Assembly (NCBI RefSeq): GCF_026619415.1
Contig: NZ_JAOVZR010000001.1
Span: 4,448,501-4,512,500 of the forward strand
Length of the DNA stretch: 64,000 nt
Direction: 5' to 3'
DNA from: Hoeflea algicola
Lineage (GTDB): Bacteria; Pseudomonadota; Alphaproteobacteria; Rhizobiales; Rhizobiaceae
Positions 21,431-30,161 of this stretch are shown one piece after another; positions within the stretch are counted from its first letter, which is position 1, and each line of letters opens with the position of its first letter. Under the pieces are notes generated by a model. The model was not told the origin of the DNA and made no database searches. It saw only the letters and a list, made by a program, of their open reading frames with translations. The translations under genes were made by a program, and so were the position numbers.

Positions 21431-21979
21431 ATGAAACCAGCTCAAACCAATCAGGTTCGTGCGCTGATCGAGCGGCTGTCCCGGCTTTCCGAATCGGAAG
21501 ATTGGAACAGCGATCTCAACCCGGCGCAGATGCAGGCGCTGCGCTACCTCGCCAGTGCCAACCGCTTTTCGCGCGCGCCTTCCCATGTCGCCGCATTTTC
21601 CGGGGCTACCCGCGGAACCGTGTCGCAAACCTTGCGGGCGCTTGAGCGCAAGGGACTCGTCACCGAGGCGCGCTCGCAAACCGACCGGCGCAGCATTTCC
21701 TATGCGGTGACCGCTGCCGGGAGGACGTTGGCGCATTCCGACAGGATCATCGATCAGGCCATGGCTGATCTGACGCCGGATCAGGTTGAGGCGCTGGAGC
21801 AGGGGTTAGCCGATGTGCTGCGCAGCGTGATCGCAGCCCGGGGCGGCAAGACCTTTGGCCTGTGCCACCAGTGTCGCTACCATCAAAGGCGCGGCGATGC
21901 GGCCTATTGCCGGTTGCTGGAAGTCGACCTAGAACCGGTTGAAAAGGACCAGATCTGCCATGAGCACGAGCCCGCATGA
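21431..21979 (+). CDS. MarR family regulator with C-terminal cysteine cluster
   Basis: A 182-residue protein. The MarR winged helix spans residues 30-105 (LRYLASANRFSRAPSHVA, then SGATRGTVSQTLRALERKGL, then the wing RSQTDRRSISYAVT). The last 40 residues have CHQC, YC and ICHEH, giving four Cys and several His that could bind Zn or an Fe-S cluster. The predicted transcript starts about one base before the ATG and there is no ribosome site, so translation may be leaderless. It overlaps the MOSC gene by 20 bp. It probably represses the divergent promoter. Confidence 0.88.
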   Translation: MKPAQTNQVRALIERLSRLSESEDWNSDLNPAQMQALRYLASANRFSRAPSHVAAFSGATRGTVSQTLRALERKGLVTEARSQTDRRSISYAVTAAGRTLAHSDRIIDQAMADLTPDQVEALEQGLADVLRSVIAARGGKTFGLCHQCRYHQRRGDAAYCRLLEVDLEPVEKDQICHEHEPA

Positions 21980-22682
21980 CCCACCAGCAGTTGAACTCCG
22001 CGCCGTCATCATCGGCCTTTATGTGGGTCAGCCCCACGAACGCTGGGCCGGCAAGCCGCCATCGGCGATCGGCAAACACCCCATCGACACGGCGCAGGAG
22101 CTGACCGACACCGGCTTTGTCGATGATCAGCAGGCGGACCTCAAAGTTCATGGCGGTCTCGAAAAAGCGGTCCATCATTACGCAGCCGAACACTATCCAA
22201 CGTGGCGCTCGGAACTCGGCGCGATTGCCGACGAGTTTGGGCCGGGCCGGTTCGGCGAGAACATCTCCACGCGCGGCATGACCGAGGCCAATCTCTGTAT
22301 TGGCGATGTGCTGGCAATGGGGTCGGCGGTGGTGGAAATTTCGCAAGGCCGCCAGCCCTGCTGGAAACTCAATGCTCATACCGGCATCCAGACGATGGCG
22401 GCGCTGTTTCAGCAAACCGTTCGCACCGGCTGGTACTATCGGGTGCTCGAACCCGGCGCCGTGCGCGTCGGCGACGAGGTCAGACGCCTCGAGTGCCCCA
22501 ATCCGGACTGGAGCGTCGAGCGGGTTACACGCGCGAGACTCAACCCGCGAGTGGATCCTGAGATTGCTGCTGCATTGGCCGAACTGCCGCGGCTTGCGGG
22601 CGGCTGGGCCGAAGCCTTCCGCAAAAAGGCGCAGCGAGATTACCGCGAGGATATCGCGGCGCGGCTCGACGGACCGGCTTAG
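21960..22682 (+). CDS. MOSC domain protein (YiiM-like)
   Basis: A 240-residue protein with a MOSC beta-barrel. Motifs include VDDQQADLKVHGGLEKAVHHY, FGENISTRG and QGRQPCWKLNAHTG, whose Cys is the conserved sulfur- or molybdenum-related residue. The family relative YiiM reduces N-hydroxylated purines using a molybdenum cofactor. Substrate here is unknown. The start (ATG 21960) lies inside the end of marR, so the two are coupled. Confidence 0.88.
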   Translation: MSTSPHDPPAVELRAVIIGLYVGQPHERWAGKPPSAIGKHPIDTAQELTDTGFVDDQQADLKVHGGLEKAVHHYAAEHYPTWRSELGAIADEFGPGRFGENISTRGMTEANLCIGDVLAMGSAVVEISQGRQPCWKLNAHTGIQTMAALFQQTVRTGWYYRVLEPGAVRVGDEVRRLECPNPDWSVERVTRARLNPRVDPEIAAALAELPRLAGGWAEAFRKKAQRDYREDIAARLDGPA

Positions 22683-22717
22683 AGCCGCGCGGCCAGGCCA
22701 GCCCGGCCCCACCTTGC

Positions 22718-23389
22718 CTAATCGACGATGATGATGTGCAGCGCGCGCGGGCCGTGAGCGCCGAGCAGAATGGTCTGTTCGATATCGCCCGAGCGCGACG
22801 GCCCCGTGACCAGGTTGACCGCGCGAGGCATCTCGCCCTTGCCTGAATGCGCGCGCAGCATGGTCCACACGCCCTCCATGTCGCCGGTAACATCAGCGGC
22901 CTTCACCACCACAATGTGGTGCTCAGGCAAAAAGTTGATCGTCGTCGGATTGTCCTGTCCCGACAAAAGCGCCAGCGTGCCGGTCTCGGCGATGCCCGCC
23001 AGGGCGTGGCTGACGCCCGCCAGATCACCGCCGTCAGACGCGCCTTCGCGGATCTCGAGATTCTTCTCCGAGGCCCAGTCGGCCTGCTTGAGCCGCTGGT
23101 CGGCGCCGATACGGATCGCCGCCGGCAGGTTGCGTTCGCGCAGATAGTTTGACACCTCCGCGGGGATCTTGTCGTAGTCGCCGACCCGGCTCACGGTGGC
23201 GCCGTATTTGTCCGCCATGGTCGAAAACAACTCGATCTGCTCGGGTTGGGGCAATTGCGCCCGCGCCGGGATCACTCCGCTTGGCGCCGTTCCAAGCCGC
23301 GCGGCAACGGCTGCCCGACGTTCCGTGTCGGGGCCCGCCACCTGGATGGATTTACGAATCTTGCCCAGTACGGCTTCCCGCGAGCTCAT
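22718..23389 (-). CDS. lutC: LutC-like LUD domain protein
   Basis: A 223-residue subunit of the LutABC L-lactate oxidation complex (lactate to pyruvate). The LUD fold is seen in segments such as IRIGADQRLKQADW, GIAETGTLALLSG and FLPEHHIVVVKAADV, ending in GPSRSGDIEQTILLGAHGP. The ATG at 23389 overlaps the lutB stop by 4 bp (ATGA). A much longer in-frame ORF extends upstream to 23854 but lies antisense-frame within lutB and is not the start. Last gene of the lldR-lutABC operon. Confidence 0.93.
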   Translation of the reverse strand: MSSREAVLGKIRKSIQVAGPDTERRAAVAARLGTAPSGVIPARAQLPQPEQIELFSTMADKYGATVSRVGDYDKIPAEVSNYLRERNLPAAIRIGADQRLKQADWASEKNLEIREGASDGGDLAGVSHALAGIAETGTLALLSGQDNPTTINFLPEHHIVVVKAADVTGDMEGVWTMLRAHSGKGEMPRAVNLVTGPSRSGDIEQTILLGAHGPRALHIIIVD

Positions 23390-24822
23390 TGCTTTGCCTC
23401 CTGCTTCAGCGTCTCGCGCTGCGCCCATTGCTGCTGGAAGGTCCGGCCTTCCGGCGCCGGCAGATCGCGATAGCGTGTCCAGCCACCTGCCATCGGCATT
23501 GACCGGAATCGTCGCGTCGAGCCGCCCAAAACCGATAGGATCGGAATGCCGAAGGACGCGGCGAAGCGGTAGAGCTTCGGCCGCTTGGCAAAGAATGCCC
23601 AGAACTTGAGGCCGTAACGCGCCACCGAGGGCGTCAAATTGCGCTCGAATTCGCGCTCGCGCCAATGCCGCATCATCTTCGGCAGTGGTATCCGCATCGG
23701 GCAGACTTCCTCGCAGCGGCCGCAGAAGGTCGAGGCGTTGGGTAATTGTCCGGTTTCCTCGATACCATTCAGTGAAGGGGTCAGCACCGCGCCCATCGGG
23801 CCCGGATAAACCGATCCATAGGCGTGCCCGCCGACAACATGGTAGACCGGGCAATGGTTCATGCAGGCGCCGCAGCGGATGCAGCGCAGCATGTCCTGAT
23901 ACTCGGTGCCGATCATCTCCGAGCGGCCATTGTCGAGAAGCACGACGTGATATTCGTCCGGACCGTCGGGGTCTTCGTGCCGCTTCGGGCCGGTAGAAAA
24001 CGTGGTGTAGACGCTCATGTCCTGTCCGGTAGCCGAGCGCGCCAGCACCCGAAGGATCTGTGAGGTGTCTTCCAGCGTCGGGACGATCTTCTCGATCGAG
24101 GCCACCACCACATGCACCTTGCCCAGCGTCTGCGTCAGGTCGCCATTGCCCTCATTGGTGACGATCACCGAAGAGCCGGTTTCAGCTACCAGGAAATTGG
24201 CACCGGTAATGCCGACATCGGCGGCGAAATAGCGCTGGCGCAGCACTTCACGGGCCTCGCTGAGCAATGATACCGGTTCGGACAAATCGCGTCCTTCGGG
24301 CAGGTGGGTATGAACCCGGCGGAAATCGCTTTCGACCTGCTCCTTGTTGAGATGCACCGCCGGCGCGATGATGTGGCTCGGGTGTTCACCACGCAGTTGG
24401 ATGATGTATTCGCCCAGATCGGTTTCCACCGGCTCGATGCCATTGGCTTCAAGGTGATCGTTGAGAGCGATCTCCTCGGTGATCATTGATTTGCCCTTGG
24501 TCACCGTGCGGGCGTTGGCCTTCTTGCAGATGGCGAGCACGATGCGGCGTGCATCTTCGGCCGTTTCGGCCCAATGCACGATCCCGCCCGAGGCAGTCAC
24601 CTTGGCCTCGTATTCCTCGAGATAGAGATCGAGATGCTCCAGCACATGGTTCTTGATGTCGCGCGAACTGTCGCGCAGTGCGTCAAACTCCGGCAGTGCA
24701 TCGACGGATTTCTGGCGCTTGCCGATAAAACCCTTTTCGACATTGCCGAGCGCTTTTTGCAATTGAGCGTCGACAAGTGCCTTGGATGCATTGGCCTTGA
24801 AATGTTTGGCGGTAAGTTCCAT
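23386..24822 (-). CDS. lutB: LutB iron-sulfur protein of L-lactate oxidation
   Basis: A 478-residue protein. The N-terminal 300 residues form a LUD domain (KANARTVTKGKSMITEEI, VAETGSSVIVTNEGNGDL). A ferredoxin-like part follows, with two 4Fe-4S motifs, CIRCGACMNHCP and CGRCEEVCP. It works with LutA and LutC in cytoplasmic or membrane-associated oxidation of L-lactate. It starts 19 bp after lutA and overlaps lutC. Confidence 0.95.
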   Translation of the reverse strand: MELTAKHFKANASKALVDAQLQKALGNVEKGFIGKRQKSVDALPEFDALRDSSRDIKNHVLEHLDLYLEEYEAKVTASGGIVHWAETAEDARRIVLAICKKANARTVTKGKSMITEEIALNDHLEANGIEPVETDLGEYIIQLRGEHPSHIIAPAVHLNKEQVESDFRRVHTHLPEGRDLSEPVSLLSEAREVLRQRYFAADVGITGANFLVAETGSSVIVTNEGNGDLTQTLGKVHVVVASIEKIVPTLEDTSQILRVLARSATGQDMSVYTTFSTGPKRHEDPDGPDEYHVVLLDNGRSEMIGTEYQDMLRCIRCGACMNHCPVYHVVGGHAYGSVYPGPMGAVLTPSLNGIEETGQLPNASTFCGRCEEVCPMRIPLPKMMRHWREREFERNLTPSVARYGLKFWAFFAKRPKLYRFAASFGIPILSVLGGSTRRFRSMPMAGGWTRYRDLPAPEGRTFQQQWAQRETLKQEAKQ

Positions 24823-24841
24823 CGCTTGTCTCCCTTTCCGC

Positions 24842-25627
24842 CTATTTGCCAGAGCCGGCGATCGGCGGCTGGCTGGTCATGCCCGCGAGCACTTCAGCAA
24901 CATGGCGAACCTCGACATCAGACCCCTGACGCTTGAGTTTTCCGGCCATGTTCATCAGGCACCCGAGATCACCGGCCAGCAGCAGTTCCGCGCCGGAGGC
25001 ATCGATGTTGTCGACTTTTTTGGTGACGATGGCGTTGGAAACATCGGAATATTTGACACAGAAGGTGCCGCCAAAGCCGCAGCACACATCCGAATCTTTC
25101 ATTTCATGCATCTTTACGCCGTCGACATTGCCGAGCAGCTTGCGCGGCTGTTGCTTGATGCCGAGTTCGCGCAGGCCCGAGCAGGAATCATGATAGGTCA
25201 CCTTGGCTTCAAGCGCCGCACCGGTGTCGCGCACCATCATCACGTCGGTCAGAAACGAGATCAGTTCGTGGCATTTGTCGGAGAAGCGCTGGGCGCGTTC
25301 TTCCCATTTGGCGTCGCCCTTGAACAGCCCCGGATAGTGCTTCTTCAGCATCGACGCGCAAGATCCTGACGGCGCCACCACGAAATCGAATTCCTCGAAA
25401 GCCTCGATCACCTGCTCCGCGATCTCCCTTGTGTCGGCCCTGTCGCCGGTATTGTAGGCGGGCTGGCCGCAACAGGTCTGCGCCACCGGCACATGCACTT
25501 CACACCCGGCCTGTTGCAACAGCTTGGCGCTGGCAAAGCCCACCGATGGTCGGAAAAGATCGACCAGACAGGTCGCAAACAGCCCTACGCGCGGCTGCCC
25601 TGCGGCCTCCGAATTCGCTAATGTCAC
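24842..25627 (-). CDS. lutA: LutA-like (Fe-S)-binding oxidoreductase subunit
   Basis: A 261-residue protein built from two CCG (cysteine-rich) domains, as in GlcF C-termini and heterodisulfide reductase B: QTCCGQPAYN and DVCCGFGGTFC, each preceded by a conserved single Cys (FATCLVDLFRP and HDSCSGLRELG). It begins 4 bp inside the end of the upstream regulator gene (ATGA overlap), so the regulator and the lactate genes form one operon. Confidence 0.95.
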   Translation of the reverse strand: MTLANSEAAGQPRVGLFATCLVDLFRPSVGFASAKLLQQAGCEVHVPVAQTCCGQPAYNTGDRADTREIAEQVIEAFEEFDFVVAPSGSCASMLKKHYPGLFKGDAKWEERAQRFSDKCHELISFLTDVMMVRDTGAALEAKVTYHDSCSGLRELGIKQQPRKLLGNVDGVKMHEMKDSDVCCGFGGTFCVKYSDVSNAIVTKKVDNIDASGAELLLAGDLGCLMNMAGKLKRQGSDVEVRHVAEVLAGMTSQPPIAGSGK

Positions 25628-26451
25628 TCCGCTGTCTCCGATCGTTTCTGCTTGGTGGTTTTACCCGCACCGGCAATACCGGGCGAGCGTTGTTGAAGGC
25701 GGAGCTTGGACACCCGTTCCCGGTTGCCCGACCGCTCCGCGTCGATCATGGCCCTGGATACGAAATCGATATGGGCCTGCGTGGCCCTGCGCCCCGCATC
25801 AGGGTCGCCGGCCATCACGGCATCGTAAATTGCCAGATGCTGGGCAAGTAACTGTTCGCGCGCACCCGGCAGCATGTACACCATGGCGCGATTGTAGAAC
25901 ACGCCCTCGGTCAGCAGTCGGTAGCAGGAACGCAGGGTGTGGAGCAGAATGATGTTGTGGGCACATTCACCGATGGCGCTGTGAAATTCGACATCGATGG
26001 CCGCCTCTTCCGCGAAATCGTCCTTTTGATGGGCGGCCTTCATGGCCGTGATGATGCGGGTTAGAAGATCGCGGTCGGCGTCGGTGGCGCGGCGCGCGGC
26101 GAATTCGACAGTGACGGCTTCGACTTCGCGCCGGTATTCGAGATAGTCATGCGTTGCCTTCTGGTGCCGGGCGATCAATTCCATCACCGGGCGTGTGAAT
26201 ACCTGGCCAATGACATCGGCGACAAAGGTGCCGCCACCATGCTGGGTGTTGAGCAGTCCGCGGCCTTCAAGCACTTTCAGCGCCTCGCGCAGGATTGGCC
26301 GGGAAACGTTGAATTGCTTGGCGAGTTCACGCTCGCCAGGAAGCCTGTCGCCCACGCGCAGCACCCCCTCGAGCACCAGGACTTCGATCTGAAGGACCAC
26401 TTCATCGGCGGTGCGGCTGTGCTCAATTCGTCCGTAAATATCGGTTGTCAT
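25624..26451 (-). CDS. lldR: FadR-subfamily GntR regulator of the lut operon
   Basis: A 275-residue protein. The winged helix is at residues 15-80 (LRVGDRLPGERELAKQFNVS, RPILREALKVLEGRGLL). The FCD effector domain includes the metal-ligand-type pattern AAIDVEFHSAIGECAHN and LAQHLAIYDAV. FadR-family members next to lutABC are usually lactate-responsive repressors (LldR/LutR), so autoregulation is likely. The symbol rests on context. The start 26451 is preferred over 26487. The C-terminal 30 residues are basic and probably disordered. Confidence 0.85.
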   Translation of the reverse strand: MTTDIYGRIEHSRTADEVVLQIEVLVLEGVLRVGDRLPGERELAKQFNVSRPILREALKVLEGRGLLNTQHGGGTFVADVIGQVFTRPVMELIARHQKATHDYLEYRREVEAVTVEFAARRATDADRDLLTRIITAMKAAHQKDDFAEEAAIDVEFHSAIGECAHNIILLHTLRSCYRLLTEGVFYNRAMVYMLPGAREQLLAQHLAIYDAVMAGDPDAGRRATQAHIDFVSRAMIDAERSGNRERVSKLRLQQRSPGIAGAGKTTKQKRSETAE

Positions 26452-26940
26452 GGGCGCGGTCGGTTCCTCTTTCGCACAGCGTAACAAGCGTCAGGAAAGC
26501 TGGTCAATATTATTATCCAATTACCTGCAAATTTGGTGGTTTTCTATCGCAAAAAATGGCCGAGAAGCGCGTGATCAAGGCCTTTTCCGGGTTGATCGCT
26601 GCTGGAGGCGCCAGCCGCAAGGCTCTTCCGTCAACCGCCATGATCTGATTCTAATAAGGTTTCTGATGACGTCGGATAATGCGGCAGAGTGGCGATGTTG
26701 TAGCGGCATCACCAATTTCATTCGATTATTTGGAACCTCACGAGATGATTGAGGAGCTTTGTGCCGGAGGGCTTGCGTCGGCAAGGTGGTTTGCGATTAC
26801 ATGACCACCAAGCAATGTTCGACTGCTGCGATGCGAACTGAATGGACATTGCCGAGGTGCGAAATGAGTGGTAAGGAAAAAATACCAGTGACCCGCGAAT
26901 GGCTGAAAAGCTGTTTTGCAATGCGCTACGGGAGAAAGCC
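26452..26940. other. 489-bp divergent intergenic region, lldR / glcD
   Basis: This non-coding stretch must hold the promoters of both 2-hydroxyacid operons. Near lldR there is an AT-rich patch (26506-26530) with an imperfect dyad, GGTCAAT facing ATTACC, that could be an FCD-GntR operator; the match is weak. Short ORFs here (for example 26759-26953) have no ribosome site and no protein character, and I reject them. No hairpin of note was found by eye. Confidence 0.45.
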
Positions 26941-28428
26941 ATGTCCGAGCTGATCGCCTTTCTGGAGCCTGATAAGGCCGTCATAGCGCGCCGACCCGAA
27001 ATCATCGCCGATCTTGCCGGCTTGGTGCCCGGTAGCTGCCTGATCACCGAAGAGCGCGAGTTGGTGCCGTTTGATACCGACGCCTTCGTTTCCTACCGGC
27101 GCATGCCGCTCGCAGTCGTCCTGCCCGAAACCACAGCCCAGGTTGCCGCCGTACTGAAATACTGTAACGACAACGCCATTTCCGTGGTACCGCGCGGAGC
27201 TGGTACCTCGCTGTCGGGCGGTGCGATCCCGCAGGAGGACGCCATTGTCATCGGCGTGTCCAAGATGAACCGGATCATCGAGGTTGATTTCCCCAACCGC
27301 GCCGCCGTGGTTCAGGCCGGTGTGACCAATATTTCCATCAGCCAGGCTGTCGACGCCGATGGCTTTTTCTACGCGCCGGACCCCAGTTCACAGCTGGCCT
27401 GCACCATTGGCGGCAATATCGGCATGAATTCGGGCGGTGCCCATTGTCTCAAATATGGCGTCACCACCAATAATCTGCTGGGCGTCAAGATGGTCATGTT
27501 CGATGGCTCGGTCGTCGATATTGGCGGCAAGGCGCTGGATTCGGCTGGTTATGATCTGCTCGGTCTTATCTGCGGCTCCGAGGGGCAGCTTGGCATTGTC
27601 ACCGAGGCGACCGTGAGGCTGATCGCCAAGCCCGAAGGCACACGTCCGGTGTTGTTCGGGTTTGAATCTTCTGTCTCCGCCGGGGCCTGTGTCACCGATA
27701 TCATCGGCGCCGGCATCATCCCCGTTGCCATTGAATTCATGGATAAGCCAGCCATCGAGATCTGCGAAGCCTTCGCCAAGGCCGGCTATCCGATGGATGT
27801 GGACGCGCTTCTAATCGTTGAAGTCGAAGGCTCTGACGCCGAGATGGACGCGATGCTCGAGCGGATCATCGAGATTGCCCGCAGGCACAACGTCAAGACC
27901 ATCCGCGAAAGCCAGTCCGCGACCGAAGCGGCATTGATCTGGAAGGGTCGCAAATCGGCCTTCGGAGCCACCGGCCGTATTGCCGATTATATCTGTATGG
28001 ACGGCACGGTGCCGCTCGGACAACTCTCTCACGTGCTGGCCAAGACCAGCGAGATCATCGATCATTACGGCCTACGCGTCGCCAATGTGTTTCACGCAGG
28101 CGATGGCAACATGCATCCGCTGATCCTGTTCGACGCCAATGATCCCGAGGAAAGTCGCAAGGCCGAACTGGCCGGCAATGATATCCTCAAGCTTTGTGTC
28201 GACGCCGGCGGCTGCCTGACAGGTGAACATGGCGTCGGCATCGAAAAGCGCGATCTGATGCGGCATCAGTATGCCGAGGTCGATCTGGTCCAGCAGATGC
28301 GGGTGCGCGCTGCCTTTGATCCGAAATGGATTCTCAATCCCTCGAAGGTGTTTCCACTCGAGGGGCGCTGCGGCGGCCTTGCCGAACCTGGTGATGCCGG
28401 ACCGGACCACGGGAAGGCAGCAGCATGA
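26941..28428 (+). CDS. glcD: Glycolate oxidase subunit GlcD
   Basis: FAD-binding catalytic subunit of glycolate dehydrogenase (glycolate to glyoxylate); 495 residues, usual length. The FAD-binding motif is PRGAGTSLSGGAIP. Other segments are GNIGMNSGGAHCLKYG, CGSEGQLGIVTEATVRL and the C-terminal GEHGVGIEKRDLM and PKWILNPSKVF. The start is 26941, with GGGAGAAAG upstream. It overlaps glcE by 4 bp. Confidence 0.95.
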   Translation: MSELIAFLEPDKAVIARRPEIIADLAGLVPGSCLITEERELVPFDTDAFVSYRRMPLAVVLPETTAQVAAVLKYCNDNAISVVPRGAGTSLSGGAIPQEDAIVIGVSKMNRIIEVDFPNRAAVVQAGVTNISISQAVDADGFFYAPDPSSQLACTIGGNIGMNSGGAHCLKYGVTTNNLLGVKMVMFDGSVVDIGGKALDSAGYDLLGLICGSEGQLGIVTEATVRLIAKPEGTRPVLFGFESSVSAGACVTDIIGAGIIPVAIEFMDKPAIEICEAFAKAGYPMDVDALLIVEVEGSDAEMDAMLERIIEIARRHNVKTIRESQSATEAALIWKGRKSAFGATGRIADYICMDGTVPLGQLSHVLAKTSEIIDHYGLRVANVFHAGDGNMHPLILFDANDPEESRKAELAGNDILKLCVDAGGCLTGEHGVGIEKRDLMRHQYAEVDLVQQMRVRAAFDPKWILNPSKVFPLEGRCGGLAEPGDAGPDHGKAAA

Positions 28429-29642
28429 GCAGTGCGGATATCCATTATCCCGAAACCGAGGATGAGGTGGCCCGGCTTGTGGCTGCGGCCTTCGCCGCAA
28501 AAAATCCGCTCGAAATTCGCGGCGGCGGCACAAAGGCCGGTCTCGGCGGGCCGTCACAGTCAGCTTCTGCGATCTCGATGACCAAGCTTACCGGCATCAC
28601 CAATTACGATCCGTCCGAACTGGTGATGGCCGCCCGCGCCGGCACGCCACTGGCCGAGATCGAGGTGGCCTTGGCCGCCAACAACCAGATGCTGACTTTC
28701 GAACCGATGGATTATCGCCCCTTGCTTGGCGTCACGGGTGAACCGACAATCGGTGGCGTGTTTGCCGGCAATATTTCCGGGCCCCGGCGTCTTTCCGCAG
28801 GCGCTGCGCGCGACAATCTGCTCGGCGTGCGGTTCGTCAACGGCTCCGGCGAAGTCGTCAAGAGCGGTGGCCGGGTGATGAAGAATGTCACCGGGCTTGA
28901 CCTGGTCAAGCTGATGGCTGGTTCCTGGGGCACGCTCGGCGTTTTGTGCGAGGTCATCTTCAAGGTGCTGCCAATGCCGGAAACCTCGGTGACCGTGGTG
29001 GTCTCCGGCCTCAATGACGCAGAAGCCGCCGAGGCCATGGCCGCGGCGCTGATGATGTCGGTCGAAGTTTCTGGCGCCGCGCATCTGCCTGAAAGCGTTG
29101 TCGCAAAGGTAGCGGGCGGTCGTCTCAAGGGTGGCCCGGCCACTGTTCTCAGACTTGAGGGGCTTACGGATTCGGTCGAGGTGCGCACTGAGCGGTTGGC
29201 CACCGAAATGGGCCGTCGTGGCGAGGTTACGGTGCTGGATGCGGCGCAGACACACGAGTTGTGGGGCGATATCCGCGATGTGGCGCCATTTGCCGATGGC
29301 ACCAGCAAACCGATCTGGCGGGTGTCGGTGGCGCCGCAGGCCGGCCATCAGCTGGTTGCCGCCTTGCGGCTCAAGACCGGCGTTGACGCCTTCTACGATT
29401 GGCAGGGCGGACTGGTCTGGCTGCGCATGGAGGCCGATGCCGAAGCCGATCTGGTCCGGCAATATATCAAGGCACTGGGTGGTGGCCATGCGACGCTGGT
29501 GCGCGCGGACGCGGCCACCCGATCTTCGGTCCCGGTGTTCGAGCCGCAACCCAAGGCGCTCGAAGCGCTGTCACGGCGGATCAAGCATCAGTTCGATCCC
29601 CAAGGCGTGCTCAACCCAGGGCGAATGGCGGCAACAATATGA
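28425..29642 (+). CDS. glcE: Glycolate oxidase subunit GlcE
   Basis: The second FAD-domain subunit of glycolate dehydrogenase; 405 residues. The N-terminal PP-loop-like flavin-binding half has LEIRGGGTKAGLG, TIGGVFAGNISGPRRL and GRVMKNVTGLDLVKLMAGSWG. It ends FDPQGVLNPGRM. Its ATG overlaps the glcD stop (ATGA). It is separated from glcF by a membrane-protein gene, a departure from the contiguous glcDEF order. Confidence 0.95.
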   Translation: MSSADIHYPETEDEVARLVAAAFAAKNPLEIRGGGTKAGLGGPSQSASAISMTKLTGITNYDPSELVMAARAGTPLAEIEVALAANNQMLTFEPMDYRPLLGVTGEPTIGGVFAGNISGPRRLSAGAARDNLLGVRFVNGSGEVVKSGGRVMKNVTGLDLVKLMAGSWGTLGVLCEVIFKVLPMPETSVTVVVSGLNDAEAAEAMAAALMMSVEVSGAAHLPESVVAKVAGGRLKGGPATVLRLEGLTDSVEVRTERLATEMGRRGEVTVLDAAQTHELWGDIRDVAPFADGTSKPIWRVSVAPQAGHQLVAALRLKTGVDAFYDWQGGLVWLRMEADAEADLVRQYIKALGGGHATLVRADAATRSSVPVFEPQPKALEALSRRIKHQFDPQGVLNPGRMAATI

Positions 29643-29681
29643 TAGGCTTGTCAGGCAACCGGCAACAAAGAGGAGCATGCA

Positions 29682-30059
29682 ATGAGCAATGATGAACGAG
29701 CAACCGAACCGCGCCAGACCGATCGCTGGCTCGAGCCCGGCAAGCTCAATCTGCAGATCATCTACATCCTTTATCTGGCCAGTTTCGTTATCGGTATTTC
29801 CGGCATTGTTGGCATCGTTCTGGCCCATCTCAACCGCGGCAAGTCTGAGCCCTGGCTTGAAAGCCACTACACTTGGGCGATCCGGACCTTCTGGCTCGGA
29901 TTGCTGGGCGCGTTGATCAGCGTCGTGCTGATGATTGTCATGATCGGCATGCTGACCATGCTGCTGGTGGGTATCTGGATCATCGTCCGCACCATTATCG
30001 GATTGCAGAAACTCAACCGCAACGAACCGATCGCCAATCCGCAAAGCTGGCTGATTTAA
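29682..30059 (+). CDS. Small membrane protein inserted between glcE and glcF
   Basis: A 125-residue protein with three hydrophobic segments near residues 25-48, 68-90 and 90-110, and the motif ESHYTWAIRTFW typical of DUF4870/COG3671-type small membrane proteins. AAGAGGAGC precedes the ATG. Its place between two subunits of one enzyme suggests co-expression and perhaps a role at the membrane for the Glc complex, but no function is known for the family. Confidence 0.75.
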   Translation: MSNDERATEPRQTDRWLEPGKLNLQIIYILYLASFVIGISGIVGIVLAHLNRGKSEPWLESHYTWAIRTFWLGLLGALISVVLMIVMIGMLTMLLVGIWIIVRTIIGLQKLNRNEPIANPQSWLI

Positions 30060-30161
30060 AGCGGGCACACCGGGCATTGGCAATCAGCACTATCCCGCCG
30101 TCCTGGCGGCGGGCGCTCCGGCTTGGCTGGACACAGGGAAGAGACGCGAAGGAACCGCGAC

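Noticed and set aside
26759..26953. 64-codon ORF before glcD
   Set aside because: No ribosome site, atypical composition, and it runs into the glcD start in another frame.
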